A stretch of 64,000 nt of DNA from Streptomyces sp. CB01373 (GCF_002803075.1 NZ_NNBK01000003.1:186001-250000); one strand, 5' to 3'. Shown: positions 17,324 to 26,280, numbered from the stretch's first letter. Translations and numbers: made by a program. Notes: generated from the sequence alone by a model not told the origin.

Positions 17324-17518
17324 ATGGAGTCGTCTGCGGCCACCGTCGAGTCCAGTCTTGTCGATCTCGCGGGGGTGTCTCTTGAAGCACTGCGCTCCAT
17401 TGACAGTCGATTTCTCGCCATGTCGCTTCAGGAACTGCAGCACGGGATCGATCACCCACTGGCCAGCGTCGCCGGCTTCGGAGAAGGAGGAGACGGCGGC
17501 AAGGGGCGTCTCCGCTGA
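17324..17518 (+). CDS. FxsA-like RiPP precursor peptide (copy 2)
   Basis: 64 residues. V-E-S-S-L-V-D-L-A-G-V at 8-18, then SLEALRSIDSRFLAMSLQEL and GIDHPLASVAGFG (41-53), followed by a Gly-rich basic tail (GGDGGKGRLR). It aligns with copy 1 at VES-L-DL-GV-L and ID-P--S--G-aromatic. Typical FxsA peptides stop at F-x-S-x-x, whereas this one runs ~12 residues past the Phe. The ATG was chosen at the start of the conserved part with GGAAGGGG upstream; TTG 17315 is a possible alternative. The HExxH enzyme starts 14 nt after its stop, giving a second precursor-enzyme pair. Confidence 0.72.
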   Translation: MESSAATVESSLVDLAGVSLEALRSIDSRFLAMSLQELQHGIDHPLASVAGFGEGGDGGKGRLR

Positions 17519-17532
17519 CGACGGGGCCGCCC

Positions 17533-19356
17533 ATGCCCGCTGAGCCGCTGCTGCCGCATCATCGTGTCCCGCCCGGCAGCCTCGCCGAACTGGCCCGCGG
17601 CGAGGGCGGACCGGCGACCGTGGACCTCCTGACAGCGGCCGAACGCAGCCGCCGGCTGCTGCTCTTACGGATGCTCGACGACGCCGCGGACCTGGGTCCT
17701 GCGTGGGATCTGCTCAGTGCCGCTCAGCGCCGTACCCCCGCCGTCGTCGACGAGCTGCTCATGTATCCGCAGACCGGAATGTGGCTGGCCACCGCGCTGC
17801 GCCGGCTGCGCGCCGGAACCGCGGAGCAGGACGAGCCGCCGCTCGCGGTGGTGCTCGGCCATGTCCGTGCCCTGGCCGCCTCGGCCGCGCTACGCGCGGA
17901 GCTCGACTTCAGCATCGAGGTACCGGTCCGGTACGGCAGGGTTCCCCTGCCCACCCTGGGCTGCGCCGAACTGCCCTCGGCCGAGCCGTGGACGACGGCC
18001 ACCGTGCGGGCCGAAGCCGGACATGCCGTGGTCCGGTCGCCGGGGCACACGGTCGCCGTACCGCTGCCGCCGGGCTCGGCGGGACCCGGGTGGCATCCGG
18101 TACGCCGGATTGCGGTCGGCCCGGCCGGACTGCGGCTGGAAGTCGCCCTGGACGACGTCGACCCGTACCGGACGTATCCGCGGCCGACCGAGCCGAGCCC
18201 GCTGCCCGAGGAGGCCGCGGCGCGGTGGCGGCAGACGCTGGAGCGGTCCTGGAAGGTGCTGCTGCGCGACCAGCCCGAGACGGCCGCCGCGATGCGGCGG
18301 GGCGTGTTCTCTCTGAGTCCCACCCCGGCAAGGGAAAGGTTTCGGCCACGTAGCGTGTCGTCAGGGGACGCGTTCGGCGGCATCGAGGCCTCGGAGCCGG
18401 ACGACGCCGTCCAACTGGCCGTCACGCTCGTGCACGAGTTCCAGCACACCAAGCTGGGCGGTCTGCTGCATCTGACACCTCTCGTGACCGGGGATGCCGA
18501 CAGCGGTACGGAGCTGTGGTACGCGCCTTGGCGGGACGACCCCCGTCCGATCGAAGGGCTCCTTCAGGGCATCTACGCCTTCATCGGCATCACCCGTTTC
18601 TGGCGTGCCCACCGCCGTGCCACCGACGCACGGACCGCCACGGCACACTTCGAGTTCGCGCTGTGGCGGGCCCACGTGTCCACGGCGATGGAACAGATCC
18701 ACCGCCATCCACGTCTCACCCCGCTCGGCACCACCCTGCTGGACACGCTCCGCGACCGCTGCGCGCAGTGGCTCGTCGAGCCTGTGCCCGAGGACGACCT
18801 GGCGTCGGCCCGGCTCTGCGTCGCCGACCATGTCACGCGCTGGCGGGCCCATCATCTGCGGCCCGCCCCGGCGGCCGTGGACGAGGCCGTACGGGCCTGG
18901 CTGGCCGGCGAGAGCGGACCGCCCGGCGCCCTCGCGGCCGAGCCGGAGCTGGTGCCCGACCCCTCCGCGCGATGGCTGGACTGTCTGGCGATACTCGTCC
19001 GCCACCGCCTCGGCGGCGCGGACGACGACCGGCACTCCGCAGGGCCCGAAGAGGCCGCCGCACGAGTCACCGGAGCACGGCCAGGTGACGCCCTGTTGGC
19101 GGCCGGCGACGCCGCCGCGGCCCGTCAGGCGTACGTGGCAGACCTGGCCGTGGAGCCCGGACGGGCCGGCACCTGGGCGGGCCTCGGCCGGGCCCTTGCC
19201 GCCTCGGACACACACCCGGTCGCGGCCCGCCTGCTCTGCCACCACCCCGAACGGGCCCGCGCGACGCACGAAGCCCTGCTCCGTACCACCGGCACCCCAC
19301 CCGACCCCGTCCATCTGGCCACGTGGCTCGGCTCACCCCCGTTCGCGGCGCACTGA
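17533..19356 (+). CDS. HExxH-type peptide beta-hydroxylase-like enzyme (copy 2)
   Basis: 607 residues. The metal motif HEFQH is at 301-305, preceded by SSGDAFGGIEASEPDDAVQ and followed by WYAPWRDDPRPIEGLLQGIY (329-348). The N-terminal half (VDLLTAAERSRRLLLLRMLDD; PVRYGRVPLPTLG) is colinear with copy 1 at 13686-15422. It follows directly on precursor copy 2 and is probably specific for it. Both copies keep the full HExxH motif, unlike the inactivated hydroxylase-like extension described on some radical-SAM FxsBH proteins. Confidence 0.82.
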   Translation: MPAEPLLPHHRVPPGSLAELARGEGGPATVDLLTAAERSRRLLLLRMLDDAADLGPAWDLLSAAQRRTPAVVDELLMYPQTGMWLATALRRLRAGTAEQDEPPLAVVLGHVRALAASAALRAELDFSIEVPVRYGRVPLPTLGCAELPSAEPWTTATVRAEAGHAVVRSPGHTVAVPLPPGSAGPGWHPVRRIAVGPAGLRLEVALDDVDPYRTYPRPTEPSPLPEEAAARWRQTLERSWKVLLRDQPETAAAMRRGVFSLSPTPARERFRPRSVSSGDAFGGIEASEPDDAVQLAVTLVHEFQHTKLGGLLHLTPLVTGDADSGTELWYAPWRDDPRPIEGLLQGIYAFIGITRFWRAHRRATDARTATAHFEFALWRAHVSTAMEQIHRHPRLTPLGTTLLDTLRDRCAQWLVEPVPEDDLASARLCVADHVTRWRAHHLRPAPAAVDEAVRAWLAGESGPPGALAAEPELVPDPSARWLDCLAILVRHRLGGADDDRHSAGPEEAAARVTGARPGDALLAAGDAAAARQAYVADLAVEPGRAGTWAGLGRALAASDTHPVAARLLCHHPERARATHEALLRTTGTPPDPVHLATWLGSPPFAAH

Positions 19357-19440
19357 CCGGAGACTGCCGGGCCGACCGGTCGCGCCAGTGCCGCCCCTCC
19401 CGGCAGGAACGGCGGCACTTCGGTCCGCGGGCCCGTCACC

Positions 19441-22400
19441 TCACAGCGGCATCGGATCGATGTCGCAGTTGGCCCGCTCCCGGGACCGTACGTGGAGCGT
19501 CGCAGGGTGGGGACCGGCCTGACGGGGTTCGTTCAGGACGCGCTCCATACGGCTCACGACCTCCGCGTGCAGTGCCTCGCCCTCCGCCTCCCGGCCGACG
19601 GCGATCAGGTCCAGGGCGAGGTTGGCCCGGCACACCAGCGTGGTGGGGTGGTCCTCGCCCAGCTTCGCCGAGCACAACGCCGCTGTCTTCGTGCCGAGTT
19701 CGCGTGCGTCGTGCGTCCGCCCCAGCGCGCTCAGATCGCTCGCCAGGTTGATGGCGCAGGCCAGCGTGATCGGATGGCTCTCTCCCAGGCGCTCGATCAG
19801 CGACCGGAGCGCCTGCTCGTCCTGCTCCTTGGCCTCCTCGACCCGGCCCAGCAGCCGGTAGGTCACCGCCAGGTCGATGTCGGCCGCCAGAACGTGCGGA
19901 TGGTCGCTCCTGAAGAGCCGGCGGAACCGCTCGCACGCCCGCTCTCCGCGGTCGCGGGCCGCCTCCAGCTCGCCGTTGTGCCGCAACGCCACCGCCAGGG
20001 TGAGCGCGGCCGTCAGGGACTCCGGGTGGGTGTCGCCGTAGCGACGGGTGAACTGCGTGAACGCCTCGCGCGCCAGCTCGAGCGCCGTGGCGTGGTCGCC
20101 CTCCTTACGGCAGGACTCGCCGAGCTGTCGGAGAGTCTGGAGAGTCGTGGGGTTGCGGGGCCCGAAGAGGCTCCGGTAGCCGTCGACGACCGCCTGCTGC
20201 AGGGACCGCGCGCCGACGTAGTCACCGGTCTCACGGACGTCGATGGCGATGCTCGCCTCGGTCATCAGCGACTGCTGGTGATCACGGCCGAACAGCCGGG
20301 TCTTCAGCGCGTGCGTGCGCCGGTCCAGTTCCAGCGCGCGCTGGAACTGGCCGACGAGCCGCAGGCTCACCCCCAGGTTGTGGGCGGTGGTCAGCGTGAC
20401 GGGGTCGTCCTCGCCGAAGGCGCGGCGGGCCCGGTCGTAGGCCGTCTGGTCCAGTTGGGTGCCGGTGGCGAAGTCTCCCTGGACGCGGCGTACCGCCGCC
20501 TCCAGGTTCATCGTCTCCAGCGCGTCCTCCCGGGTGTCCTCGCGGTCCGGGGGCGCCGTGCGGGCGTATACGTCCTTGAGCTGGGCGGCGATCCGCGACG
20601 CGTCGTCGTACCGGCCCGCCTTCAGGTAGAGGAAGCCGAGCCACCACCCCACCAGGAGGGTCTGTTGGTCCTCCTCGCCGAACAGCTGCTCCCAGGTCTC
20701 CCAGACCTGTTCGGTGAACTCGCGGGCGACCTTGTGGTCTCCCCAGTACCAGAGGTATCTGGCGATGTTCCGCACGAGCTGGCGGACCCACGGCTGGTCG
20801 GACTCGACCGCGCCGGAGGCGATGACATGGCCGTAGAGCTCGGCGTAGCGCGGCCAGTTGGCCGATTGGTTGGGTCCCTTCGGATCGGCGGCGGCGAGCA
20901 GGGTGTGGGCGCCGTCGCGCATGCGCTTCTGTTCCCCGGGGGACATCCGGTTGATGAGCACGGCCTGCACCAGGCGGTGCATCTCGATCGAGTTGGTCCG
21001 GTGGTCGATACGGGCGAGGGAGTAACGGTTGATCTCCCGGATGGCGCGGGCCAGCCGCATCGGGTCGTTGAGGGCCCTGTCCAGCTCGGGGTCGATCGTG
21101 GACCCGCCCAGGCCCGAGAAGATGGAGCGGGAGATGGGGTCCGGCGCGAAGTAGGAGCAGAGCTGGAGCAGGCGCAGGGCGGTGAGGCTGCGGGTCTCCA
21201 GGTGGTCGAGGGAGACGTTCCACGCGGCGGCGACCGGCAGTTGGTAGTCCGGCGGCGGGGACACCTCGAGGAGCTCGCTGCGCTTGTGCTCGAACAGCCG
21301 GAGGTACTCCGACACCGGCATCCCGGTCTCCGCCCGCCAGGCCGCGGCCTGTTCCAGGGCGAGCGGGAGGTCGCCGAGGGCGTCGGCGAGGAGGTCCGCG
21401 TCGGCGTCGGCGAGATCGTCGGGACCGGAGCGGCGCAGCAGCTCCTTGCTCTCCTCCCGGGTGAAGACGTCGACTTCGAGGGAGGGGCCGACCACGCTCC
21501 AGCGGCGGTTGCGCGAGGTGATGAGGATGGTGCCGCTGCCCCCGGTCGGGAAGTAGTCGCGGACCCGCTCGGGACTGTCGGCGTTGTCGAAGATCAGCAG
21601 CCAGCGGGAGTAGGGGCGCCCCTCGCGCAGCGCCTCGCGCACCGCGGGTCCGGCGATGTTGGCCTCGGAAGTGGTGACGATGCCGAGCCGCTGGGCGAGT
21701 TCGACGAGGGCCTGGCCGATCTGGCCGGGGCGCTCGGCGGGGATCCACCAGACGATGTCGTACTCGGACTGGTGCCGGTAGGCGTACTCGATGGCCAGCT
21801 GGGTCTTGCCGACGCCGCCCATGCCGTGGATGGCCTCCGGCAGCACGGTCGTCGTCGAACCCTCCCGCAGGCGTTCGCTCAGCCGCTCCAGAAGATCCAC
21901 GCGGCCGGTGAAGTACGGGTTGCGCGGGGGGATGTTGCCCCAGACGCGCGGCTGCGTCGGACGCCCGCTCTCCACCGCGGGTTCCTGCTGCGTGGTGGAC
22001 ATGGCCGTGGCTCCTTCTGCAGTTGTGTCTTGCGCGCGAGGGACGGTGCGCCCGGGGCGGGGGCCCGCGCCTTTGCGCAGGCTCACGGTGTTCTCGCGGT
22101 CGTACTCGCGCAGCGCGCGGGCGAGCCGCTCGGCTTGTGGCAGGAAGCGTCCGGACAGGGCGCGCAACGCGGCCAGTTCGATGCGCAGGAAGGCGACGTT
22201 GTGCGGGGTCACCCGCGGGACATGGTCCGTCTCGGGCGGGTCGCCGTCGCCCGGCCGGACCGGCTCGGTGTCCTCCGGTGCGATCAGCGCCCGTACGTCG
22301 TGCAGCACCCGGACGGTGTCACGGCGACGGGACAGCGCCAATAACTCCTGGCGGTTGTCCGGACCGAAGGAGAAGGCCACGTCGGCGGCGCGCTCGGCGT

Positions 22401-23343
22401 CCCCGCTCGCCGGCCGCACGAGTCCGCTCATCAGCAGCTCGGTGAGGTGGGCGGGCCCGGCGCCCGGCACGGACGCGGTCAACGCCGTCATCACCGGCAG
22501 CGTCAGCGGCGCCGCCGCCAGCCGGGTGGCGAGCGCGAAGGCGGTGGGCGAGGCGGCGGCGCGGAAGTCCGAGACGCGCTCCCGGGCGGGGACGCCGCTG
22601 TCGGGGTCGGGGACGCCATGGAGCCAGGGCAACGCCCGCGCGGCGTCCGGCCGCCGTTTCCAGTCACGGGCCCGGACGCCGGACATCTCCTTCTCCCCGG
22701 ACCCGCGTCCGGCCACCAGGTCGACCCAGCAGGACAGGGATCGCTCGGTCGCCTCCAGGACGGGCACCGGCACCACGCCGGCCCGGGCGCCGGCGTCTTC
22801 GACGGGTTCGAGCGGGGAGGTGCGCAGCTCCCACCGCAAGGAGTCGTTCGGCGCCCAGGGATGTGTGGCGCTCAGGCGCATGCGGTGCACGTCCAGACCC
22901 GTGCGGAACCACAGCCGCTGCGGCAGCAGATGCAGCACGGCGAGCGGTTCGGACCGGCCGAGTTCCCGCAGCAGCGGCAGCACCGCGCCCGCCCGCCATC
23001 CCGCGGCGAGGCCGTCGGTCAGCACCAGCACCACCCGGTGCCGGGTGGTGGCGGGAGGCAGGTGGTCCAGCCGGATCCGGGCCGGCTCGGTGTCGTCCGA
23101 ACTCAGCAGCCGCGCGGTGGTGATCCGGCCCAGCCGCTCCTGACGGGCGAGCCCGTCGGCCAGCCGGCCGATCGTCTCCTCCCAGACGCGCATGCTCACG
23201 TGGTCGTCGACGACGAGCAGGACGGCGGGGCGGTCGGCCGGGTCCGGCGCCTCCAGTCCGCTCAGGGCGTGCAGCACGCCCTCGAACGACGCCTCGTCAG
23301 ACGCGGGCGCCGCTACGGGTCGTGGGCCGTCGTCATGCTGCAT
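19441..23343 (-). CDS. fxsT: FxSxx-system NB-ARC/TPR protein with SAV_2336-type N-terminus
   Basis: 1300 residues. The N-terminal SAV_2336-related domain spans ~18-400 (VLLVVDDHVSMRVWEETIGR at 41-60; VVLVLTDG at 104-111). A STAND-type NB-ARC ATPase follows (P-loop GMGGVGKT 507-514, Walker B LLIFDNAD 582-589, GDLPLALEQAA near 657), then about ten ~42-residue TPR units to the C-terminus. The frame is open further upstream, but the start was placed at ATG 23343 with GAGGG upstream, where the conserved domain begins. An in-frame ATG at residue 448 carries a strong AGAAGGAG. This family accompanies FxSxx RiPP genes and probably acts as an ATP-dependent sensor or scaffold. Confidence 0.85.
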   Translation of the reverse strand: MQHDDGPRPVAAPASDEASFEGVLHALSGLEAPDPADRPAVLLVVDDHVSMRVWEETIGRLADGLARQERLGRITTARLLSSDDTEPARIRLDHLPPATTRHRVVLVLTDGLAAGWRAGAVLPLLRELGRSEPLAVLHLLPQRLWFRTGLDVHRMRLSATHPWAPNDSLRWELRTSPLEPVEDAGARAGVVPVPVLEATERSLSCWVDLVAGRGSGEKEMSGVRARDWKRRPDAARALPWLHGVPDPDSGVPARERVSDFRAAASPTAFALATRLAAAPLTLPVMTALTASVPGAGPAHLTELLMSGLVRPASGDAERAADVAFSFGPDNRQELLALSRRRDTVRVLHDVRALIAPEDTEPVRPGDGDPPETDHVPRVTPHNVAFLRIELAALRALSGRFLPQAERLARALREYDRENTVSLRKGAGPRPGRTVPRAQDTTAEGATAMSTTQQEPAVESGRPTQPRVWGNIPPRNPYFTGRVDLLERLSERLREGSTTTVLPEAIHGMGGVGKTQLAIEYAYRHQSEYDIVWWIPAERPGQIGQALVELAQRLGIVTTSEANIAGPAVREALREGRPYSRWLLIFDNADSPERVRDYFPTGGSGTILITSRNRRWSVVGPSLEVDVFTREESKELLRRSGPDDLADADADLLADALGDLPLALEQAAAWRAETGMPVSEYLRLFEHKRSELLEVSPPPDYQLPVAAAWNVSLDHLETRSLTALRLLQLCSYFAPDPISRSIFSGLGGSTIDPELDRALNDPMRLARAIREINRYSLARIDHRTNSIEMHRLVQAVLINRMSPGEQKRMRDGAHTLLAAADPKGPNQSANWPRYAELYGHVIASGAVESDQPWVRQLVRNIARYLWYWGDHKVAREFTEQVWETWEQLFGEEDQQTLLVGWWLGFLYLKAGRYDDASRIAAQLKDVYARTAPPDREDTREDALETMNLEAAVRRVQGDFATGTQLDQTAYDRARRAFGEDDPVTLTTAHNLGVSLRLVGQFQRALELDRRTHALKTRLFGRDHQQSLMTEASIAIDVRETGDYVGARSLQQAVVDGYRSLFGPRNPTTLQTLRQLGESCRKEGDHATALELAREAFTQFTRRYGDTHPESLTAALTLAVALRHNGELEAARDRGERACERFRRLFRSDHPHVLAADIDLAVTYRLLGRVEEAKEQDEQALRSLIERLGESHPITLACAINLASDLSALGRTHDARELGTKTAALCSAKLGEDHPTTLVCRANLALDLIAVGREAEGEALHAEVVSRMERVLNEPRQAGPHPATLHVRSRERANCDIDPMPL

Positions 23344-23687
23344 AAGCGCCCTCGGAGCGTCCGGAGCTGCCCGAGCACGGAGGAAGGACGGCAGAGGAGT
23401 CCCGCAGTCCGCGGGCATGCGTGACAGCCACGTTGCCAAGCCTGGCAGTCGTCTGCGCGTGGTGCAAGACGGGTGTCCACCAGGGGGATGACGGGAGGGA
23501 TCGCAAGCCGGTTTTCGGGAACGCGCCCCCGGTGGTGTGCGGTACGCGGGGCGCCCGCAGGGGGCGTCCCGACCACCAGCGTGGCACCCCGTCAACCCCC
23601 TGCGCAAGACCGTCGCAATACCGCCCCGCGCCGGTGAACGCCGCCAGATCACCTCGGCCTGTGCCCCGGCCCGCGGGGGCACGGCCG
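23344..23687. other. Spacer between the VMAP-type gene and fxsT
   Basis: No coding sequence or peptide gene was recognised in these 344 bases on either strand, although long open frames cross them because of the high GC content. They presumably carry the fxsT promoter on the minus strand. Confidence 0.45.
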
Positions 23688-25160
23688 CTACGCCGGCCCG
23701 GCCGGCCCCGGCTTGCGCTCGGGGTCGTCCAGCAGAATGGCCAGGTGGCGGCCCACATGCTGGTCCCAGACCTCGGGTCCGAGCGCCAGGGCCTCTTTGC
23801 GCCACTTTCCGATGCGTTCCGCAAGACTGCCGAGCCCCCGGTCCTGCAGTATTTCGCCGATGGCGTCCTGGAACGACGGGTCCGAGCAGTCGCTGCGATG
23901 CCAGACCATCGCGGGTACGCCGGCCCGCAACCCGGCCAGGACCTCCCGCCGGCCGGTACCCGAGTCGTCGCCGGGCGGCTCGCTGAGCACCAGGCAGACC
24001 GCGTGCCGGTCCTCCTTCAACTCACGCTCCAGATGGAAGAAGTAGGTCGAGTCCTGTCCCGGACGGCTCCAGTGCGGATGGCTGTCCGCGGGGCGCTCCC
24101 GAAGCTGCCGCCACTTGTTGTGCCAGGTCCGGTGCCACGCGGTCCGCTGCAAGCGCTCGAGGCTGCGCACCACCACCGGGTAGTCCAGCGCCAGCGGTGT
24201 GGGGGAGTCGGAGCGGGACTCCTTCGACCACCACTCGACGGGCTCGTTCAGCAGTTCCCACGGCAGGATGAACTCCAGGAGGACCGGCTGCCGCAGGTCG
24301 GCCCATCTCTCCTCGACCTCCTCCACCAGCTTCTCCACCGCGCCGGGGAGTTCCTCCCGGCGCAGGTGGACGGGCTGGCCGGGTACGGGGTGCCAGCCCT
24401 CCGGGTCGGACTGGCGCCAGTGCGACAGGTAGAAGCGGTCCGCCTCGATCCGGTCCGGCTCGAACTGGATCATCAGATAGGCGGGGACGAGCGAGGGCGC
24501 GGCCTGTGGGAACTCCGAGTGCTGCCAGTCCGCCAGGGCGCCGTCCAGCCGCAGGGTGTGGGCCTGGCTGCGAGTGAAGCGGCGCAGCACCTCTGCGGCG
24601 TCGGCCTGGCTGTCCGCCACCAGCCGGTCGGCACAGAGCGCGAGGAAGGCCATGCTGGGCGGGAGTTCACCGTTCGGGGAGTTCTCTCCCGCCAGCCGCA
24701 GGAAGACCTGCCACCCCGTCCGGCACCAGGAGGGCAGTTCCTGCACGCGGGACCGGCTCGCGCGACGCGCCATGGTCGCGAGGTCCGGGGAGCTCAGCGA
24801 CAGCAGGACGGGCCGCAACGGACGCAGATCGGCGTGGTTGAAGAAGTCGACGGCCTCCCACTCGTCCACCAGCGGCCACAGAGTGGCGATCGTCGTCGAC
24901 TGCTGTTCCACGTACTCCAGCGAACGCACCAGGCAGGCGAGGCCGTCGCCGACCTCGGTGCACGCCATGACGATCTGCAGCAGCCAGGGCCGCAGCCGGT
25001 CCCCGCCGAACGGCTCCACGGGGGAGGCCAGCTCGGCCGCGAGCATCTCCCGCCAGATCTCACGGCTGCTCGCCTGGTTCACCGTGGCCGAACCCTGCAA
25101 CACGTCCACGATGGAGACGACCAACTCGTTGCGGACCCGTTCCGGACTGCGCCCGTTCAC
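23688..25160 (-). CDS. VMAP-type protein (EAD-like N-terminus, VMAP-C domain)
   Basis: 490 residues. The first ~95 residues (RSPERVRNELVVSIVDVLQ ... LRPWLLQIVMACTEVGDG ... LVRSLEYVEQQS) resemble the effector-associated domain at the end of the protease. The rest carries the features of the vWA-MoxR-associated protein C-terminal domain, including LIQF/YLMIQFEPD, VLLEFILPWELLNEPVEWW and the terminal EVLAGLRAGVPAMVWHRSDC. The GTG at 25160 was chosen because GGAGGT stands 7 nt upstream. It lies upstream of fxsT in the same direction. In the published ternary systems VMAP links effectors to vWA and MoxR proteins; neither is seen here, and fxsT may replace them. Confidence 0.75.
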   Translation of the reverse strand: MNGRSPERVRNELVVSIVDVLQGSATVNQASSREIWREMLAAELASPVEPFGGDRLRPWLLQIVMACTEVGDGLACLVRSLEYVEQQSTTIATLWPLVDEWEAVDFFNHADLRPLRPVLLSLSSPDLATMARRASRSRVQELPSWCRTGWQVFLRLAGENSPNGELPPSMAFLALCADRLVADSQADAAEVLRRFTRSQAHTLRLDGALADWQHSEFPQAAPSLVPAYLMIQFEPDRIEADRFYLSHWRQSDPEGWHPVPGQPVHLRREELPGAVEKLVEEVEERWADLRQPVLLEFILPWELLNEPVEWWSKESRSDSPTPLALDYPVVVRSLERLQRTAWHRTWHNKWRQLRERPADSHPHWSRPGQDSTYFFHLERELKEDRHAVCLVLSEPPGDDSGTGRREVLAGLRAGVPAMVWHRSDCSDPSFQDAIGEILQDRGLGSLAERIGKWRKEALALGPEVWDQHVGRHLAILLDDPERKPGPAGPA

Positions 25161-25488
25161 CCCGTTACCTCCAGACAGCCGGCGCGGTTCCCTGATGGTG
25201 CCGACCAGAGTAAGGCCGGGGAGCGGGGCATGGTGGCGGAAACACGGGGCATCGGCACACCCGGCCCGGGACCGCACCGCCGGAGCCCCTGACATGAGAG
25301 GGCTCAAGCATCACGCCGAGTGAGGCCGGCCTGCAAGGACGGTGAGTCAACTGCTTTGCGGGAAACGCGCGTTCAGGGCTGCAGGAAGGCACTTCGTCGC
25401 TGTCCGGTTCGGCACATGGCCCGGATCACGACCGCGTACGATGATCAAAAGGCGGCGGAGCCCCACCTCCCGGACGACGGAGTCTGCC
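25161..25488. other. Divergent intergenic region
   Basis: These 328 bases lie between the minus-strand VMAP-type gene and the plus-strand methyltransferase. They should hold both promoters. No operator, RNA or small gene could be supported. Confidence 0.45.
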
Positions 25489-26280
25489 ATGACCACGGAC
25501 CACTCGCGGCCTCATCGCATCGACACCAGCCGGGCCCACCCCGCGCGGGTCTACGACTGGCTGCTCGGCGGTAAGGACAACTACCCGGTCGACGAGGCGG
25601 TCGGCGAGACGCTGCCGCCCGAAGCGCGGGACGCGGCGCGGCAGAACCGCGCGTTCATGCACCGGGCGGCGGCCTACCTCGCCGCCGAGGGCGTCGACCA
25701 GTTCCTGGACATCGGCACCGGCATACCCACCGAGCCGAACCTCCACCAGATCGTGCAACGCACGGTGCCCACCGCCCGGATCGTCTACGCCGACAACGAC
25801 CCGATCGTGCTGCGGCACGCCGAGGCCCTGCTGGTGAGCTGCCCCGAGGGCGTCACGGACTACATCCAGGCCGATGTGCGCGAGCCGGACCAGATAGTGC
25901 GGCACGCCCGTCAAGTGCTGGACTTCGACCGGCCGATGGCCCTGTCGCTGATCGCCCTGATGCACTTCATCCGCGACGACCAGAACGCCCACGGCGTCGT
26001 CAAGGGCCTGGTCGAGGCCCTTCCGTCCGGCAGCCACCTGGTCCTCTCGCACGCCGCGATCGACATCTTCCCCGAGTTGGCGGAGCAGGTGATCGCCCAG
26101 TACGCCAAGGGCGGCATCCGCCTCAGCTTCCGTACCCGGGAGGAGGTGGCCCGCTTCTTCGACGGACTGGAACTGGCGCCGCCCGGCCTGGTCACCGCCA
26201 CCGAGTGGTACGGCGCCGACCAGGAACCGCCCCCGTCGGAGGAGAGCGGCATCTACGCGGCCGTGGCCCGCATTCCCTGA
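25489..26280 (+). CDS. SAV2177-type SAM-dependent methyltransferase
   Basis: 263 residues. Matches the actinobacterial family (DUF574/SAV2177) by RIDTSRAHPARVYDWLLGGKDNYPVD at the N-terminus, the SAM-binding FLDIGTGIPTEPNLHQI and VYADNDPIVL motifs, and a C-terminal EWYGADQEP...GIYAAVAR. ATG 25489 with GGAG 8-10 nt upstream is preferred over an ATG at 25441. These proteins are highly multiplied in Streptomyces and their substrates are unknown. It is transcribed away from the peptide/protease locus, so a link to it is not implied. Confidence 0.85.
   Translation: MTTDHSRPHRIDTSRAHPARVYDWLLGGKDNYPVDEAVGETLPPEARDAARQNRAFMHRAAAYLAAEGVDQFLDIGTGIPTEPNLHQIVQRTVPTARIVYADNDPIVLRHAEALLVSCPEGVTDYIQADVREPDQIVRHARQVLDFDRPMALSLIALMHFIRDDQNAHGVVKGLVEALPSGSHLVLSHAAIDIFPELAEQVIAQYAKGGIRLSFRTREEVARFFDGLELAPPGLVTATEWYGADQEPPPSEESGIYAAVARIP

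Noticed and set aside
19492..22344. 950-codon plus-strand open frame
   Set aside because: Antisense to fxsT, whose minus-strand frame has NB-ARC and TPR motifs; the plus-strand product is low complexity.
23344..23805. N-terminal extension of fxsT to a start at 23805
   Set aside because: The extra 154 residues are Pro/Arg/Gly-rich and unlike the family, and ATG 23343 has a Shine-Dalgarno where the conserved domain begins.
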